DNA from: Nitrospirae bacterium GWC2_57_9
Lineage (GTDB): Bacteria > Nitrospirota > UBA9217
Length of the DNA stretch: 6,833 nucleotides
Assembly (NCBI GenBank): GCA_001805085.1
Contig: MHEA01000241.1
Location: 1 to 6,833, forward strand
Reading direction: 5' to 3'
The position numbers and the translations under genes are program-made. Positions 5,245-6,833 of the stretch are shown piece by piece. Under the pieces are notes generated by a model that was given only the letters and a program-made list of their open reading frames with translations, was not told where the DNA came from and searched no databases. Positions within the stretch are counted from its first letter, which is position 1, and the number at the start of each line of letters is the position of its first letter.

Positions 5245-6816
5245 TCATGCGGATTTTGTTCCCGACAGGGTCTTCGTCTCTGCACTCAAGAGATCAGAGG
5301 TGGTTCCATGAAGTGGCTGTTTACCTCTGACGATTCCGGGAGAGTTTGCGGCGGATGAGGCAGCCTTAAAGAAAGCGACCGCATTCTCAAGGTCCCCTGC
5401 CTGTTTTGAAAGTTCCTGGGCAGTTGTGGCTATCTCTTCAGCTGTTCCGGTGTTTCGCTGAATGACCTGGTTCAGCCCCTGGATCGCATTGTTGATCTGA
5501 TCTGCGTTCAAGGATTGTTCTTTCGATGCGGCAGCGATCTCCTGCACCAGCTCCGCGGTTTTCCGAATATCGGGGACAAGCTCGTTCAGCATGGTCCCGG
5601 TCTCTTCCGCTACGCCTACGCTGGACGAAGAAAGCTCACTGATGTCCCGTGCCGCCGACTGGCTGCGCTCCGCAAGCTTTCGCACTTCCGATGCCACTAC
5701 GGCAAAACCTTTGCCGTGCTCTCCAGCGCGGGCCGCTTCGATTGCCGCGTTCAAGGCCAGAAGGTTCGTCTGGCGAGCGATCTCTTCTATAATCGATATT
5801 TTTTGTGCGATCTCCTTCATCGCCGATATGGTGAGCAGTACGGATTTTCCGCTCTCCGCAGCGTCGTTGGCGCTTTTCAACGCGATCTTTTCGGTTTTCA
5901 GGGCATTGTCGGCATTCTGTTTTATCGTGGCGTGCATTTCTTCGACTGATGAGGATGCTTCTTCCGCAGATGCCGCCTGCTGAGTCGAGCCTTCCGACAT
6001 TGTTCGTGATGCGATGGCTATTTGCGATGATATGGTAGCATTGGCGACGGCGCTCTCGCGGATGTTTACGATCAATTTTTCGAGCTCGTCCGCCATTTTA
6101 TTGATCTCCCGCGCCAGCCGCCCCAACTCGTCCTCCGAGACCGACTGGATCCGTTGCGACAGATCTCCTGCTGCGATCGTGGCAGCGACGTTGACGGTCT
6201 GGGTCGCCGGTATGACCACCATTTTATGGACCATCCCGTACACTACCGCTGACAGGGTGAGAATAATACCGATACAGACAGCGAGTATTATCATCACCAT
6301 TTTCCGAACATACAATTGGACCCCGGCCCTGGAAAAACCCATTCTCACTTCGCCGATCTTCGCACCATCGAGGTCCACGTCTGTCGTAACGGCAAGAATG
6401 CTCAGCTTCTGATTTAACTTTTCGGCGATCGTCAACACATCTTCGGAGCCTCCATTTTCCACGAGCCGCTTCACTTCACTGTTGTTCATGTTGAAACTGG
6501 ATCGGAAGGTGCTCATTGCCTTTCCCGAAGTATCAATGATATATACATATATCATGTCCTCGGACTTGACGGCCTCCATTACAAGAGCGTCGAGCTTGAT
6601 GATATCCTTATAGAGCATAGGATCAGTTCCCGCCTTGCCGAGGAAAACCCCCAACTCCCTGCCGCGATTGTTGATATTGGTGTATTGGTTGTCCATCAAC
6701 AATCTTGCGAGGAAGAACGCTCCCAGAACGGAGACGACGGCAAAAACGACGGACAAGGCAGTTACCAGTTTAAGCCCCATGCTGCTCTTGATTTTTTCTT
6801 TCAGTTTGCTGATCAT
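5245..6816 (-). CDS. Methyl-accepting chemotaxis protein
   Basis: The product is a 523-aa transmembrane receptor. A basic N-terminus precedes membrane segment 1 (about 15-39). A periplasmic sensor of about 130 aa follows (about 40-171; IYVYIIDTSGKAMSTF suggests a single Cache/PAS-like fold, which is inference). Membrane segment 2 is at about 173-195, then a HAMP domain to about 248 (PATQTVNVAATIAAGDLSQRI, EDELGRLAREINKMADEL) and a long coiled-coil signalling domain. The CheA/CheW-binding hairpin tip is canonical (about 344-385: EEIARQTNLLALNAAIEAARAGE and GKGFAVVASEVRKLAERS). Candidate methylation sites matching the small-small-x-x-Glx-Glx pattern lie at Glu285-Glu286 and Glu460-Glu461. The protein ends in a flexible Ser/Thr/Ala-rich tail without an NWETF-like CheR/CheB tether. 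The ligand is unknown. ATG 6816 has a weak GGGA about 8 nt upstream; the promoter lies outside the window. No che genes are nearby, so it is an orphan receptor here. Confidence 0.95.
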   Translation of the reverse strand: MISKLKEKIKSSMGLKLVTALSVVFAVVSVLGAFFLARLLMDNQYTNINNRGRELGVFLGKAGTDPMLYKDIIKLDALVMEAVKSEDMIYVYIIDTSGKAMSTFRSSFNMNNSEVKRLVENGGSEDVLTIAEKLNQKLSILAVTTDVDLDGAKIGEVRMGFSRAGVQLYVRKMVMIILAVCIGIILTLSAVVYGMVHKMVVIPATQTVNVAATIAAGDLSQRIQSVSEDELGRLAREINKMADELEKLIVNIRESAVANATISSQIAIASRTMSEGSTQQAASAEEASSSVEEMHATIKQNADNALKTEKIALKSANDAAESGKSVLLTISAMKEIAQKISIIEEIARQTNLLALNAAIEAARAGEHGKGFAVVASEVRKLAERSQSAARDISELSSSSVGVAEETGTMLNELVPDIRKTAELVQEIAAASKEQSLNADQINNAIQGLNQVIQRNTGTAEEIATTAQELSKQAGDLENAVAFFKAASSAANSPGIVRGKQPLHGTTSDLLSAETKTLSGTKSA

Positions 6817-6833
6817 GATATTATTCCCGCGCT

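Noticed and set aside
5515..6412. Plus-strand open frames of 130-144 codons opposite the chemoreceptor
   Set aside because: They are shadows of the highly conserved receptor signalling domain on the minus strand.
1..6833. CRISPR array, insertion sequence, attachment site or defence system
   Set aside because: No regularly spaced repeats, transposase, integrase, nuclease or toxin motifs are visible. The tRNA-Leu 3' end has no nearby duplicate or integrase gene that would mark an integration site.

Overview
The window looks like ordinary chromosome from a motile Gram-negative bacterium with an anaerobic or microaerophilic lifestyle. The base composition is moderately GC-rich by eye. BamD implies an outer membrane. 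The methyl-accepting chemotaxis protein implies taxis. The 2-hydroxyacyl-CoA-dehydratase-type activase is an oxygen-sensitive enzyme class found in anaerobes. The PATAN/DUF4388 plus J-domain plus TPR protein resembles proteins I associate with Desulfobacterota- or Nitrospirota-like lineages. That placement is inference; no taxonomic marker such as rRNA is present. I see no mobile element, CRISPR array, phage gene or frameshifted gene.

Layout: positions 1-1104 (minus) hold the N-terminal 368 codons of a two-repeat CoA-dehydratase activase that runs off the left edge. A short divergent control region (1105-1300) carries a near-consensus sigma-70 promoter for the activase and an extended -10 promoter for the rightward gene. 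Positions 1301-2854 (plus) encode a PATAN/DUF4388-winged helix-J domain-TPR protein. It converges, with only 39 bp between stops, on a minus-strand unit read from right to left: a consensus promoter (4385-4413), tRNA-Leu(CAG) (4276-4362), bamD (3529-4257) and a precorrin-2 dehydrogenase/SirC-like gene (2894-3532). The last two overlap by 4 bp (ATGA). Upstream of this unit, also on the minus strand, lie a Nudix hydrolase of the predicted NTP pyrophosphohydrolase type (4487-4942), a 302-bp gap with several inverted repeats, and a complete chemotaxis receptor (5245-6816).

Functionally the genes are mixed housekeeping and signalling: envelope assembly (BamD), leucine decoding, siroheme or modified-tetrapyrrole synthesis, nucleotide clean-up, chemotaxis and radical-enzyme activation. 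No single new multi-gene system is evident. The points most worth a second look are: (1) a siroheme dehydrogenase/chelatase homologue with alanine at the position of the catalytic aspartate (Asp104 of E. coli CysG); (2) a tRNA gene 18 nt upstream of bamD, sharing the only visible promoter, with no Shine-Dalgarno in between; (3) the PATAN-J-TPR fusion, whose start is probably TTG 1301 rather than the longer GTG; and (4) the structured gap 4943-5244.
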